Source: JANQGH01 sp039177555 (lineage in GTDB: Bacteria > Pseudomonadota > Alphaproteobacteria > DSM-16000 > Inquilinaceae). Taken from it: a DNA stretch of 64,000 nucleotides. Below are positions 44,964 through 53,104 of this stretch, one piece after another. Location: assembly GCA_039177555.1 (NCBI GenBank), contig JBCDFV010000021.1:9544-73543 (forward strand). The letters run 5' to 3'. The position numbers and the translations under genes are program-made. Each line of letters begins with the position of its first letter. Position 1 is the stretch's first letter. Under the pieces are notes generated by a model. That model was given only the letters and a program-made list of their open reading frames with translations. It made no database searches and was not told where the DNA came from.

Positions 44964-44980
44964 TAAATCACTCTGATTTT
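44964..44980. promoter_or_regulatory. ROK-type operator, copy 1
   Basis: TAAATC-ACTCT-GATTTT is a near-perfect inverted repeat of the form TAAATC-N5-GATTTA, with one mismatch at the last base. It lies in the AT-rich divergent region between frcB and the ROK regulator gene. A second, perfect copy is centred 78 bases away. Likely site of repression by the ROK protein encoded at 45138. Confidence 0.65.
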
Positions 44981-45041
44981 GTTATTAAGTCCCAAGTCAA
45001 TCAGGCATCCATAGGCAACCATGCGCATAGCTTGATAAAAC

Positions 45042-45058
45042 TAAATCACATAGATTTA
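45042..45058. promoter_or_regulatory. ROK-type operator, copy 2
   Basis: TAAATC-ACATA-GATTTA is a perfect 6-bp inverted repeat with 5-base spacing. It lies 80 bases upstream of the ROK regulator start and matches copy 1 at both half-sites. The pair would let the regulator control itself and frcBCA and perhaps form a loop. Confidence 0.7.
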
Positions 45059-45137
45059 TTTGCATCAAGCGGCTTTTCGGCGCATGATGGCGGCAGATGC
45101 GTGATCATCCCGGTCACGAAGGCGGACCAACACTTCG

Positions 45138-46346
45138 ATGCAGTATGACAGGGGCACGCTGGCGGGCGAGCAGACCGGCCTGCGGGCTTACAACAGACGC
45201 ACGATCCTGAATCTGATCCGCCAGTCGGGTGCGTTGCCCAAGGCCGAAATCGCCCGGCTTACCGGCCTCAGCGGCCAGTCGGTTTCCGTCATCGTCAACG
45301 GCTTGCTGAAGGAAAAGCTGGTCCGCAAGGAAGGCAAGGTGCGCGGCAAGGTCGGGCAGCCGACGACGCCGATCGCACTGAACGAGGATGGCGCCTTTTC
45401 CGTTGGCGTGAAAATCGGCCGACGCAGCCTTGAGGTCTCGTTGGTCAACTTCCTTGGCCGCCGCATCGCGGGCAGCGAGGTCTTCTACGACGCGCCGAGG
45501 GTTGGCGAGGTCGAGCAGATTCTGAAAAGCGAGGTGTCCGGCGTGCTTGACGGCATCGGCCCGGCCGTCCGTGACCGGATCGTCGGCGTCGGTGTCGCCA
45601 TGCCCAGCCTGTTGCACGAATGGGCCGACGTGATGGGCCTTGCGGACGCCGACCTACTGGATTGGCGAGGCCTGGACGTTGCCGCGCTGGTGTCGGACAT
45701 CGTCGGCATGCCGGTGGAGATCTATAACGATGCCACCGCCGCCTGTGCGGCGGAGATGGTGTTGGGCGATGCCATGACCCGGTCCAGCGCGTTCTATCTG
45801 TTCATCGGCACCTTCATCGGCGGTGGCATCGTGCTCGATCGCCGGCTGTTCACGGGCCCGCAGGGTAATGCCGGCGCCATCGGGCCGATCCCGGTGCCGG
45901 CGGCGGGCGGCGGTTTGGAACAACTCATCGCCAATGGCTCGCTGTTCACGCTCGATCGCGCCTTGGCCGCCGAGGGCATCCGATCGGAGGGCAGCATCGC
46001 CGACCGGGTGCAAGATCCGCGCGCGGCCGCACCGCTGCGGCGCTGGCGGGAACGGGCCAGCGAGGTGATCGCCTTTGCCGTCGCCAGCGCGGTCTCGGTG
46101 ATCGATTTTGAGGAAGTCATCATCGACGCCATGCTGCATCCGCCGGACATTCAGGCGATCGTCGACGATGTGCGCCTTGCCTTGCGCCAGATCGACCTGA
46201 CCGGCACCAGCCAGACCGTGATCAAGCCGGGCACGATCGGCCCCACGGCGCGGGTTTCCGGCGCCGCGGTCCTGCCGCTGATCCGCCAGTTCTCGCCCGA
46301 CCAGATGCTGCTGTTGAAGAACCCCGCTTCGGTCCTGCCCGTCTGA
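45138..46346 (+). CDS. frcR: ROK-family transcriptional repressor of the sugar operon
   Basis: The 402-residue protein has an N-terminal winged HTH, 'NRRTILNLIRQSGALPKAEIARLTGLSGQSVSVIVNGLL' (residues 19-57, in part: KAEIARLTGLSGQSVSVIVN), and a C-terminal ROK (sugar-kinase fold) domain with 'VGVGVAMPSLLHEWADVMGL', 'YNDATAACAAEMVLG' and 'FIGTFIGGGIVLDRRLFTG'. The usual zinc-binding Cys cluster after 'GNAGAIGP' is absent. Divergent from frcB across a region with two matching operators. Role as FrcR-like sugar-responsive repressor is inferred from position and fold. Confidence 0.9.
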   Translation: MQYDRGTLAGEQTGLRAYNRRTILNLIRQSGALPKAEIARLTGLSGQSVSVIVNGLLKEKLVRKEGKVRGKVGQPTTPIALNEDGAFSVGVKIGRRSLEVSLVNFLGRRIAGSEVFYDAPRVGEVEQILKSEVSGVLDGIGPAVRDRIVGVGVAMPSLLHEWADVMGLADADLLDWRGLDVAALVSDIVGMPVEIYNDATAACAAEMVLGDAMTRSSAFYLFIGTFIGGGIVLDRRLFTGPQGNAGAIGPIPVPAAGGGLEQLIANGSLFTLDRALAAEGIRSEGSIADRVQDPRAAAPLRRWRERASEVIAFAVASAVSVIDFEEVIIDAMLHPPDIQAIVDDVRLALRQIDLTGTSQTVIKPGTIGPTARVSGAAVLPLIRQFSPDQMLLLKNPASVLPV

Positions 46347-46364
46347 GGCAGGCTCTGGCCGGCG

Positions 46365-47174
46365 CTATCGGCCGCCGTCCCCAGCCAGCTCGCTTTTGCG
46401 CTGGCGCTTGTAGTGCCGATAGATGTAGAGCGCGAACGGGGCCGAGGGGATGATGAACCAGGGCGCCGCGATGCCCGTGAACAACAGGTTCAGAAGAGCG
46501 AACACGCCGATCAGGCCGGCCGAGATCTGGACCGATCTCGGCTGCAGCCGCAGCCAGGCCAGACCCGCCTCGATGCGCGTCGCCGTCCGGGTGAACACCG
46601 ACTGTTCAGCCGGTTCGGCGTTGGATTCCTTGGCCGCCTGCTCCGGGTTCGGCGCGTTGCGGCCGTCCAGGCGAACCTTGTAGCTGGGCACCGGCTCGTC
46701 GATGTTCTTGACCGACTTGTCGCCGACGAAATCGAAGCCGAGGGCGAGTTGCTTGCGCGACAGCTCGTAAACCGTGCCGGAAACCAGGATGCCGCCCGGT
46801 TCGGCCAGGGCCTCCAGACGCGAGGCGACGTTGACACCGTCGCCATAGAGGTCTTCGCCGTCATGCATGACGTCGCCGAGATTGATGCCGACCCGGAACC
46901 AGAGCTGCTGGGCCTTGGGCAGATCGCGGTTTTCCGACGTGATCGCGTCCTGGATTTCGACGGCGCAGCGCACCGCCTCCACCACGCTGGGGAACTCCGC
47001 GATGACCGCGTCGCCCCAGGTGTTGATCTGGCGGCCGTCATGGCGGTCGAAATGCTGGCCCATGATCGCGCGATAGCGGCGCAGCCGGTCCAAGGTGGCG
47101 TCCTCGTCCGCCGCCATCTTGGTGCTGTAATGCTGGGCGTCGGCGCAAAAGATCGTGGTGAGCTTGCGCTTCAT
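46365..47174 (-). CDS. Class III adenylate/guanylate cyclase with C-terminal 2TM domain
   Basis: The 269-residue protein has an N-terminal cyclase homology domain (residues 5-165). The first metal Asp is in 'TIFCADAQHYSTKM' and the second in 'INTWGDAVIAEFPS'. 'RVGINLGDVMHDGEDLYGDGVNVASRLEALAEPGGI' (in parts) contains the transition-state Asn and Arg in 'GVNVASRLE', so the enzyme looks complete. After a short linker, two hydrophobic helices (about 213-252, 'ISAGLIGVFALLNLLF', 'APWFIIPSAPFALYIYRHY') form a 2TM domain. The gene is encoded between ROK and KdgK genes. Confidence 0.92.
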   Translation of the reverse strand: MKRKLTTIFCADAQHYSTKMAADEDATLDRLRRYRAIMGQHFDRHDGRQINTWGDAVIAEFPSVVEAVRCAVEIQDAITSENRDLPKAQQLWFRVGINLGDVMHDGEDLYGDGVNVASRLEALAEPGGILVSGTVYELSRKQLALGFDFVGDKSVKNIDEPVPSYKVRLDGRNAPNPEQAAKESNAEPAEQSVFTRTATRIEAGLAWLRLQPRSVQISAGLIGVFALLNLLFTGIAAPWFIIPSAPFALYIYRHYKRQRKSELAGDGGR

Positions 47175-47238
47175 GGGTTCGAGCCGGTCTGGTTACCCGG
47201 TCCATATGCGCCATTAGGCGGCAAAACCCAAGGGTGAA

Positions 47239-48159
47239 TTAGGCGTCCGTCTCAGCCAGAAATGCTTCGACCGCGGTGCGCCTGGGCATGGGGGCCACCG
47301 CGCCGTAACCCTGGGTCGACAGGGCGGCTGCCGCGTTGGCGTAGCGGGCGGCGGAAAACGGGTCGCTTCCGGCCACCAGTTCGGCCAGAAAGGCGCCGTC
47401 GAACATGTCGCCGGCGGCGGTGGCGTCGACCGTTTCGACGCGGCGTCCGGCCACCCGGCGCCGCTCGTCCTTCGTGGCCACCAAGGTTCCGTCTGCGCCC
47501 AGTGTCAGGGCCACGACCTCTGCGCCCAGGCCGAGATAGAAATCGCAGATGGCGTCCGGATCGTCATGGCCGGTCAGGTGGACCGCATCATCCAGGCCCG
47601 GCAGGGCGATCTGGCACTGTGTCATGGCCGCGTGGATGACCGCGCGCGCCCGCTCAATCGGCCACAGCCGAAGGCGCAGGTTAGAATCGTAGGACACGCG
47701 CACGCCGGCCTCGCGCGCGATTCCCATGGCGCGAAACACGGTGTCCGCCGCGCTGTCGGAAATGGCCTGGCTGATGCCGGAGACGTGCAACAGCTTGGCG
47801 CCTGCGATGTAGTCGGCCGGCAGGTCGCCTGGCGTCACGCGGCTGGCGGCGCTGCCGGCGCGCAGATAGCTGAACTGATGGCCGTCCGGGCCATGGGTGA
47901 CGAAATAGATGCCTGTATGGGCGGCGGGATCTTGCTCGACATGGGCGCAGTCGACGACTTCGGTGCGCCAGAGATCCAAGAAGCTGTCACCGAACACGTC
48001 GCTGCCCAGCCGGGTGAGATAGCCGACCTTCGCCCCCTGCCGCGCCGCCGCGATGGCGGTGTTAGAGGTGTCGCCGCCGTGCCCGGAGAGATAGCGGCCA
48101 TCCTGCTGCTGGTTGAACTCCATCATCGGTTCGCCGAGGCAGATGATGTCTGGCTGCAT
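47239..48159 (-). CDS. PfkB-family sugar kinase (2-keto-3-deoxygluconate kinase-like)
   Basis: The 306-residue kinase has 'DIICLGEPMMEFNQQ' at the start, 'GGDTSNTAIAAARQGAKVGYLTRLGSDVFGDSF' (in part) and the C-terminal PfkB signature 'VDATAAGDMFDGAFLAELVAG' with the catalytic Asp of the GAGD-type motif (here AAGD). 'DSNLRLRLWPIERARAV' is characteristic of KDG kinases. ATP-dependent phosphorylation of KDG or a related sugar acid is likely; a fructokinase (FrcK-type) role in this fructose-type locus is the alternative. A GGGGGAT precedes the ATG. Confidence 0.88.
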   Translation of the reverse strand: MQPDIICLGEPMMEFNQQQDGRYLSGHGGDTSNTAIAAARQGAKVGYLTRLGSDVFGDSFLDLWRTEVVDCAHVEQDPAAHTGIYFVTHGPDGHQFSYLRAGSAASRVTPGDLPADYIAGAKLLHVSGISQAISDSAADTVFRAMGIAREAGVRVSYDSNLRLRLWPIERARAVIHAAMTQCQIALPGLDDAVHLTGHDDPDAICDFYLGLGAEVVALTLGADGTLVATKDERRRVAGRRVETVDATAAGDMFDGAFLAELVAGSDPFSAARYANAAAALSTQGYGAVAPMPRRTAVEAFLAETDA

Positions 48160-48272
48160 TCCCAATCCCCCTTGTCGGCAAGGCTGCCGCTTTCTCAAAC
48201 GCAAGAAACGGGCGGCGTCGCCCATGCCAAAGGCAGATACTGGCCGCCGACCGAACAAACAGGGAGCCAGCG

Positions 48273-49016
48273 ATGCCGTCAACACTGTCCGTCCCGGCCA
48301 TGACCGGCAAACGCCAGGACGACCGGGTGGAGCGGTTGGACTGGGCCAGGATCGGCGAGGAGCTGAACACGCACGGCGTGGGCCCGACCGGCCCGATACT
48401 GACAGCGGCCGAATGCGACGCGCTGAGCGGCCTGTACGCCGACGACACACGGTTCCGCAGCCGGGTCGAGATGCGTCGGCACGGCTTCGGCGAGGGCGAG
48501 TACAAGTACTTCGCCTATCCGCTGCCCGACCTTGTGCAGAGCCTGCGGGCGGCCTTCTACGGCCCCCTGGCGGCGATCGCGAATGGCTGGATGGCCGCGT
48601 TAGGGCGCGACCTGCGCTATCCCCCTTCGCTCGAGGACATGCTGGCGCGCTGTCACGCGGCGGGCCAGCCCCGTCCGACGCCCCTGCTGCTGCAATACGG
48701 GCCGGGCGACTACAACTGCCTGCACCAGGACCTCTACGGCGCCGAGGCGTTTCCGATCCAGCTTGTCATCCTGTTGGACCAGCCGGGCAGCGACTTCACT
48801 GGCGGTGAGTTCGTGCTGACCGAACAGCGCCCGCGCATGCAGTCACGGGCCGAAGTCGTTCCCCTTCAAAAGGGTCACGGCGCCGTCTTCGCGGTGAACG
48901 AACGGCCGAAACAGGGCGGGCGCGGCGTCTATCGGGTGAAGATGCGCCACGGGGTCAGCCGGCTGCGCAGCGGCCGACGGCAGACGCTGGGCATCATTTT
49001 CCACGATGCGCGTTAG
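48273..49016 (+). CDS. 2-oxoglutarate/Fe(II)-dependent oxygenase
   Basis: The 247-residue protein has the facial triad of 2OG-Fe(II) dioxygenases: His151 and Asp153 in 'YNCLHQDLYGAEAFPIQ', and His226 in 'VKMRHGVSRL'. The 2OG-binding Arg is probably Arg236 in 'RSGRRQTLGIIFHD'. Metal and co-substrate residues are all present, so it is probably active. It resembles P4H/PiuC-like hydroxylases; substrate unknown. Divergent from the kinase gene, with CAGGGAGCC upstream. Its last 4 bases overlap the end of the convergent agmatine-deiminase-like gene. Confidence 0.85.
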   Translation: MPSTLSVPAMTGKRQDDRVERLDWARIGEELNTHGVGPTGPILTAAECDALSGLYADDTRFRSRVEMRRHGFGEGEYKYFAYPLPDLVQSLRAAFYGPLAAIANGWMAALGRDLRYPPSLEDMLARCHAAGQPRPTPLLLQYGPGDYNCLHQDLYGAEAFPIQLVILLDQPGSDFTGGEFVLTEQRPRMQSRAEVVPLQKGHGAVFAVNERPKQGGRGVYRVKMRHGVSRLRSGRRQTLGIIFHDAR

Positions 49017-50041
49017 GGTCGATCGTCCCGCGCGGCCTGGCGCATCGCGGCCGCATTGCCGGCCGCCGTCTGCCAGACGAGGCACCGCGCGCTGCCGCCC
49101 ATGAAGCAGACATCCTGGCTTGGCACGGGCACCACCGCCTTGGACGTGTGCTCATCGATCAGGGCCAGAACCTCTTCATCCAGCGGACTGTCGAACTGCG
49201 GCACGTAGACGGCATTGTTGGTCACGACCGAATTCACATAGATGCCGCAGGCCGAGCTGAACCGATCGTCCCAAGTGCCCTCGTCCGGCGCCGATGGTAG
49301 TTCGATGATCGTGACGTCCGGGAAGGCGGCGGTCAGCGCGTCCATCACCTCGGTTCGAAACGGCTCGTCATAGCGGTTCACGAACAGGGTCCGCGGGTCC
49401 GTGAACATGACCATGCCGTCGGCGTGGGCCAGCCCGTCCGGATCGTCGTTGGGGATGATCGCCACCCGCTCGATACCGGGCAGGTCCCGCAGTGCCGCGA
49501 CGCCCTCGTCATGGGACAGGCGATTATCCTCCAAAAACCGGTCCGTGACGATGATGCCGCCCACGCCGTCGTCGACGACATTGCCGCCGTCCAGGATCAA
49601 ACGGCTCGACGGGAACGAAACGCCGGCCTCGTTGGCGATGTGCCGGAACCCGGCCTGCACCGCGTCGGCCTCGCGCTGGTCGCCGCCCTGCGCGGAGGCG
49701 GCGTACCGGAACGACACCGGGGCGTACGGCTGAACCGGTGAGAAATCCCGCACCCAGATGTCGAGTGCTGGCCGCACCAGCAGCATCTCGTCCGGCAGGA
49801 CCGCCGACAGATACTCATAGGCGGCCGCGTCGGCCAGGATGACCACGTCGTCATGGGGCGCGATGGCCTGCGCATAGGCGGCCTGAAAGTCCAGAATGTC
49901 ATCATAGACATCGCGGTAATAGGGGTCGTCCGACATCGGTGCGGACAAGACCAGGGTCATCCGGTCGTCCTGGGCGGCCGCGCGCGTGCCGGGAACCATC
50001 AAGGCCATTGCCAGTATCCAATACAGTCTCATGGCTGCCAT
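49013..50041 (-). CDS. Exported agmatine/peptidylarginine deiminase-like protein
   Basis: The 342-residue product starts with a signal peptide (MAAMRLYWILAMALMVPGTR, then AAAQ). The catalytic fold of the PAD_porph family is clear: 'DIWVRDFSPVQPY', 'LILDGGNVVDDGVGGIIVT', 'LAHADGMVMFTDP' and the catalytic Cys in 'FMGGSARCLVWQTAAG'. Known relatives hydrolyse agmatine to N-carbamoylputrescine in the cytoplasm, whereas this one should be in the periplasm. The substrate may be agmatine or peptidyl-arginine. Start at 50041 is chosen from GAGGGG upstream. Confidence 0.85.
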   Translation of the reverse strand: MAAMRLYWILAMALMVPGTRAAAQDDRMTLVLSAPMSDDPYYRDVYDDILDFQAAYAQAIAPHDDVVILADAAAYEYLSAVLPDEMLLVRPALDIWVRDFSPVQPYAPVSFRYAASAQGGDQREADAVQAGFRHIANEAGVSFPSSRLILDGGNVVDDGVGGIIVTDRFLEDNRLSHDEGVAALRDLPGIERVAIIPNDDPDGLAHADGMVMFTDPRTLFVNRYDEPFRTEVMDALTAAFPDVTIIELPSAPDEGTWDDRFSSACGIYVNSVVTNNAVYVPQFDSPLDEEVLALIDEHTSKAVVPVPSQDVCFMGGSARCLVWQTAAGNAAAMRQAARDDRP

Positions 50042-50196
50042 CTGCCCCTCATCTTGACGACGCGGTGACGTCGGGCTTGGATGGTCACGCGCCATCCAGA
50101 CGTTTGCGGTCCCACCTGCCCGAACGTACCATTGCTTCAACCCATCGCCTCTGGGGCAACGCCACCTCGATGCGATTTGGTACAGTGAGGGATCTG

Positions 50197-51858
50197 ATGA
50201 CGGATTACTACGATCTCGGTAGTTACGGCCGGCCGGTCACCACGCGGTCGGCCGAGGCCCAGCTTTGGTTCAATCGCGGCCTGGTCTGGTGCTACGGCTA
50301 TCACCATGAAGAGGCGATCGACTGCTTCGAAAAGGCGCTTGAGCACGACCCCGATTGCGCTATGGCCCATTGGGGCATCGCCTATTCGATCGGCCCCAAC
50401 TACAACAAGCCCTGGATCATGTTCGACGAGCGCGACATGCGCGAATCGCTGGGTCGCGCCTATGCCGAGACCCAGGCCGCGCTGGCCCATGTCGACGCCG
50501 TGACGCCGATCGAACGGGCGCTGATCGAGGCCTTGCCGGCCCGCTATCCCCAGGCCGACCCCATCGACGACTGCCGGCCCTGGAACGACGCCTTCGCCAA
50601 TGCTATGCGCACGGCCTTTGCCGCCCACCGGGACGATCTGGACGTACGTACGATCTTCGTCGAATCGATCATGAACCGTACGCCCTGGAAGCTGTGGGAC
50701 CTGAGCACGGGCATGGCGGCGGACGGCGCCGGCACCGAAGAGGCCATGGGCGTGATGGAGGAGGCGTTTTCCGGCCCCCAAGCCGACGAGGCCTATGTCC
50801 ATCCCGGGCTGCTGCACCTCTACATCCACCTGCTGGAAATGTCGCCCTTCCCGGAACGGGCGCTGAAGGCCGGCGATGCCTTGCGCGACCTGGTGCCGGA
50901 TGCCGGGCATTTGCGCCACATGCCGACCCATATCGATGTCCTGTGCGGCAACTATCACGCGGTGGTCGACGGCAACCGCAAGGCCATCCTGGCGGACTGC
51001 AAGTTCCTCGACGACAAGGGTCCGATGAACTTCTACACGGCTTATCGGGTCCACAATTATCACTTCGAGATGTATGGCGCGATGTTCCTCGGCCAGTACG
51101 CCCCGGCGGTGCGTGCTGCCGAGGAGCTGATCGAAACCGTGCCGGAAGACCTGTTGCGCGTGCCCTCGCCGCCCATGGCCGACTGGCTGGAGGGTTACTT
51201 CTCGCTGAAACAGCATGTGCTGGTGCGCTTCGGCAAATGGCAGGAGATCATCGACCAGGATCTGCCGCAGGATCGCGCGCTTTATTGCGTGACGACGGCG
51301 ATGATGCACTACGCCAAGGCGGTCGCCCATGCCGCCAGCGGGAACGTGCCGGCGGCGGAGGAGGAACGGCGCAACTTCCTGGCCGCGCGCGAGACGGTGC
51401 CGGACACGCGCTACATCCACGTCAATACCTGCCTGGACATTCTGGGCGTGGCCGAGGCGATGCTGGATGGTGAGCTTGAGTACCGGAAGGGCAACTACGA
51501 TGCCGCGTTCGCCCATCTGCGCGAGGCGGTCGCGCGCGACGACGCGCTGCCGTATGACGAGCCCTGGGGCTGGATGCAGCCGCCGCGCCACGCGCTGGGC
51601 GCCCTATTGCTGGAACAGGGCCGGGCGGAAGAGGCCGAGGCGGTCTACCGGGCTGATCTCGGTATCGACGGCACGCTGAACCGGTCCAGCCAGAACCCGG
51701 ACAATGTCTGGAGCCTGCACGGGCTGCACGAATGCCTGGTTCGGCGCGGCGAGTTGGCCGAGGCCGCGATCATCAAGCAGCGGCTGGAGCTGGCCTCGGC
51801 CCGCGCCGACGTGCCGATCAAGGCTTCATGCTATTGCCGGCTTCAGCACGCGGCATGA
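50197..51858 (+). CDS. Tetratricopeptide-repeat protein of unknown role
   Basis: The 553-residue protein begins 'MTDYYDLGSYGRPVTTRSAE' and holds TPR-like helices from 'AQLWFNRGLVWCYGYHHEEAIDCFEKALEHDPDCAMAHWG' (in part: HHEEAIDCFEKALEHDPDCA) onward, ending with 'ARHALGALLLEQGRAEEAEAVYR'-type repeats ('RHALGALLLEQGRAEEAEAV'). A conserved block 'LHLYIHLLEMSPFPERAL' with 'RHMPTHIDVLCGNYH' is typical of its family, which has no assigned function that I know. ATG at 50197 has GAGGGAT upstream. A methyltransferase gene starts 25 bases downstream. Confidence 0.87.
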   Translation: MTDYYDLGSYGRPVTTRSAEAQLWFNRGLVWCYGYHHEEAIDCFEKALEHDPDCAMAHWGIAYSIGPNYNKPWIMFDERDMRESLGRAYAETQAALAHVDAVTPIERALIEALPARYPQADPIDDCRPWNDAFANAMRTAFAAHRDDLDVRTIFVESIMNRTPWKLWDLSTGMAADGAGTEEAMGVMEEAFSGPQADEAYVHPGLLHLYIHLLEMSPFPERALKAGDALRDLVPDAGHLRHMPTHIDVLCGNYHAVVDGNRKAILADCKFLDDKGPMNFYTAYRVHNYHFEMYGAMFLGQYAPAVRAAEELIETVPEDLLRVPSPPMADWLEGYFSLKQHVLVRFGKWQEIIDQDLPQDRALYCVTTAMMHYAKAVAHAASGNVPAAEEERRNFLAARETVPDTRYIHVNTCLDILGVAEAMLDGELEYRKGNYDAAFAHLREAVARDDALPYDEPWGWMQPPRHALGALLLEQGRAEEAEAVYRADLGIDGTLNRSSQNPDNVWSLHGLHECLVRRGELAEAAIIKQRLELASARADVPIKASCYCRLQHAA

Positions 51859-51883
51859 CCAGCGCCATGAGACGTACCTTCTG

Positions 51884-52630
51884 ATGCGAATCTACCGAGA
51901 CCTGGTCGACTGGTATCCGCTGATCTCGATCGTCGAAGAGTACGCGGAAGAGGCCGACCATCTCGTGAAGGTCGTCGAAGCGACGGCCGGCGGCGCGGCG
52001 TCGAGCCTGCTGGAGCTGGGGGCGGGTGCGGGCCATTTGGCGTCGCACCTGAAGGGCCGCTTTGCGTGCACGCTGACGGATCTGTCGCCGGAGATGCTTG
52101 ATCTCAGCCGCGATCTCAATCCGGAGTGCATGCACGTACAGGGCGACATGCGGTCATTGCGGCTGGGCCGGACCTTCGACGTCGTGCTGATCCACGACGC
52201 GATCGGCTACATGATCACGAGGGACGATCTCGCCGCCGCGATCGAAACCGCGCGCGCCCACCTGGCGCCGGGGGGCGTCGCGATCTTCATCCCGGACCTG
52301 ATCCGGGACCGCTTTCAGCCCGCGGTCGGCAGCGGCGGGGCCGACCTGCCCGACGGGCGCGGCCTGCGCTATCTGGAATGGGTCCACGACCCCGACCCTG
52401 GCGATACCGTGGTCGACGTCGATTTCTGCCTGATGATCCGCGAGCCGGGCCGGGACGTGCGGGTTGAGCACGACAAGCATGTCGAAGGCCTGTTCGATCG
52501 GGCGACCTGGCGCAGCCTGATGATCGAAGCGGGCCTCCAGCCCGTGCCTGTCGATGTTCCCGACCCGCACGCCGGGGAGCATGAGGTGTTCGTGGCGCGG
52601 CATCGGGCCGCGCGCCCGCCGCTGGCCTGA
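51884..52630 (+). CDS. SAM-dependent class I methyltransferase
   Basis: The 248-residue protein begins 'MRIYRDLVDWYPLISIVEEY' and has the SAM-binding motif I 'SSLLELGAGAGHLASHL', motif II-like 'CTLTDLSPEMLDLSRDLNPE' and 'VQGDMRSLRLGRTFDVVLIHDAIGYM'. The C-terminal 'DVDFCLMIREPGRDVRVEHDKHVEGLF' is found in small-molecule methyltransferases. Substrate unknown. The ribosome binding site is poor; it lies 25 bases after the TPR gene and is probably translated with it. Confidence 0.88.
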   Translation: MRIYRDLVDWYPLISIVEEYAEEADHLVKVVEATAGGAASSLLELGAGAGHLASHLKGRFACTLTDLSPEMLDLSRDLNPECMHVQGDMRSLRLGRTFDVVLIHDAIGYMITRDDLAAAIETARAHLAPGGVAIFIPDLIRDRFQPAVGSGGADLPDGRGLRYLEWVHDPDPGDTVVDVDFCLMIREPGRDVRVEHDKHVEGLFDRATWRSLMIEAGLQPVPVDVPDPHAGEHEVFVARHRAARPPLA

Positions 52631-53104
52631 GGGGCGTTCTCGCAGCACCACGAAGGTGCCGCGTTACGGTCTGCGCGGCAACGCGACTAACGCCCGCTTC
52701 GAGCCCTTCTTCGACATTCGGTAGCCAACTGGTTATGACGCTTCCGGCCCATTGCTGCCATTTGCTGATAATTGCGGTTCTGCGACGTACCTCCCCAAAG
52801 CGGACATTGGCAAAAGCGGTGCGCGCTTGTCAGTTGTAGGACCGGCATGCGGACTAACTGGACATGATCTGTCTTGAGCCTCAGGCATGAAACAGTCCGG
52901 GTTCAGCCAGCGTCTCAGCACCATTCAAATGACGGATATCCGGTGGCAAGGTCTTTGTAGGGGACCCGATTGTCACCTCATAAGCTGGCACAAACGAGCG
53001 CACGGAGGACGCCTCAAGGCGAACTGTGTTGCCGGTGATGGCTCAAGACGGCAGTTTGTCCCTTCGTGACACAGATCCGAGAACCGGGGGCAGAGGAAGT
53101 GGTT
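52631..53104. other. Intergenic gap upstream of the amidase gene
   Basis: About 470 bases without a recognised gene. A small hairpin (GCACC-ACGAA-GGTGC) follows the methyltransferase stop. Short open frames on both strands give Ser/Arg-rich translations with no ribosome binding site. Base composition becomes less GC-rich towards the amidase gene, consistent with the left edge of an acquired segment. Confidence 0.5.

Noticed and set aside
50137..51591. A 484-codon open frame on the minus strand
   Set aside because: Antisense of the TPR gene. High GC keeps stop codons rare; translation has no domain.
52733..52924. Small minus-strand frame before the amidase gene
   Set aside because: Sequence resembles non-coding translation, with no start signal and no known domain.
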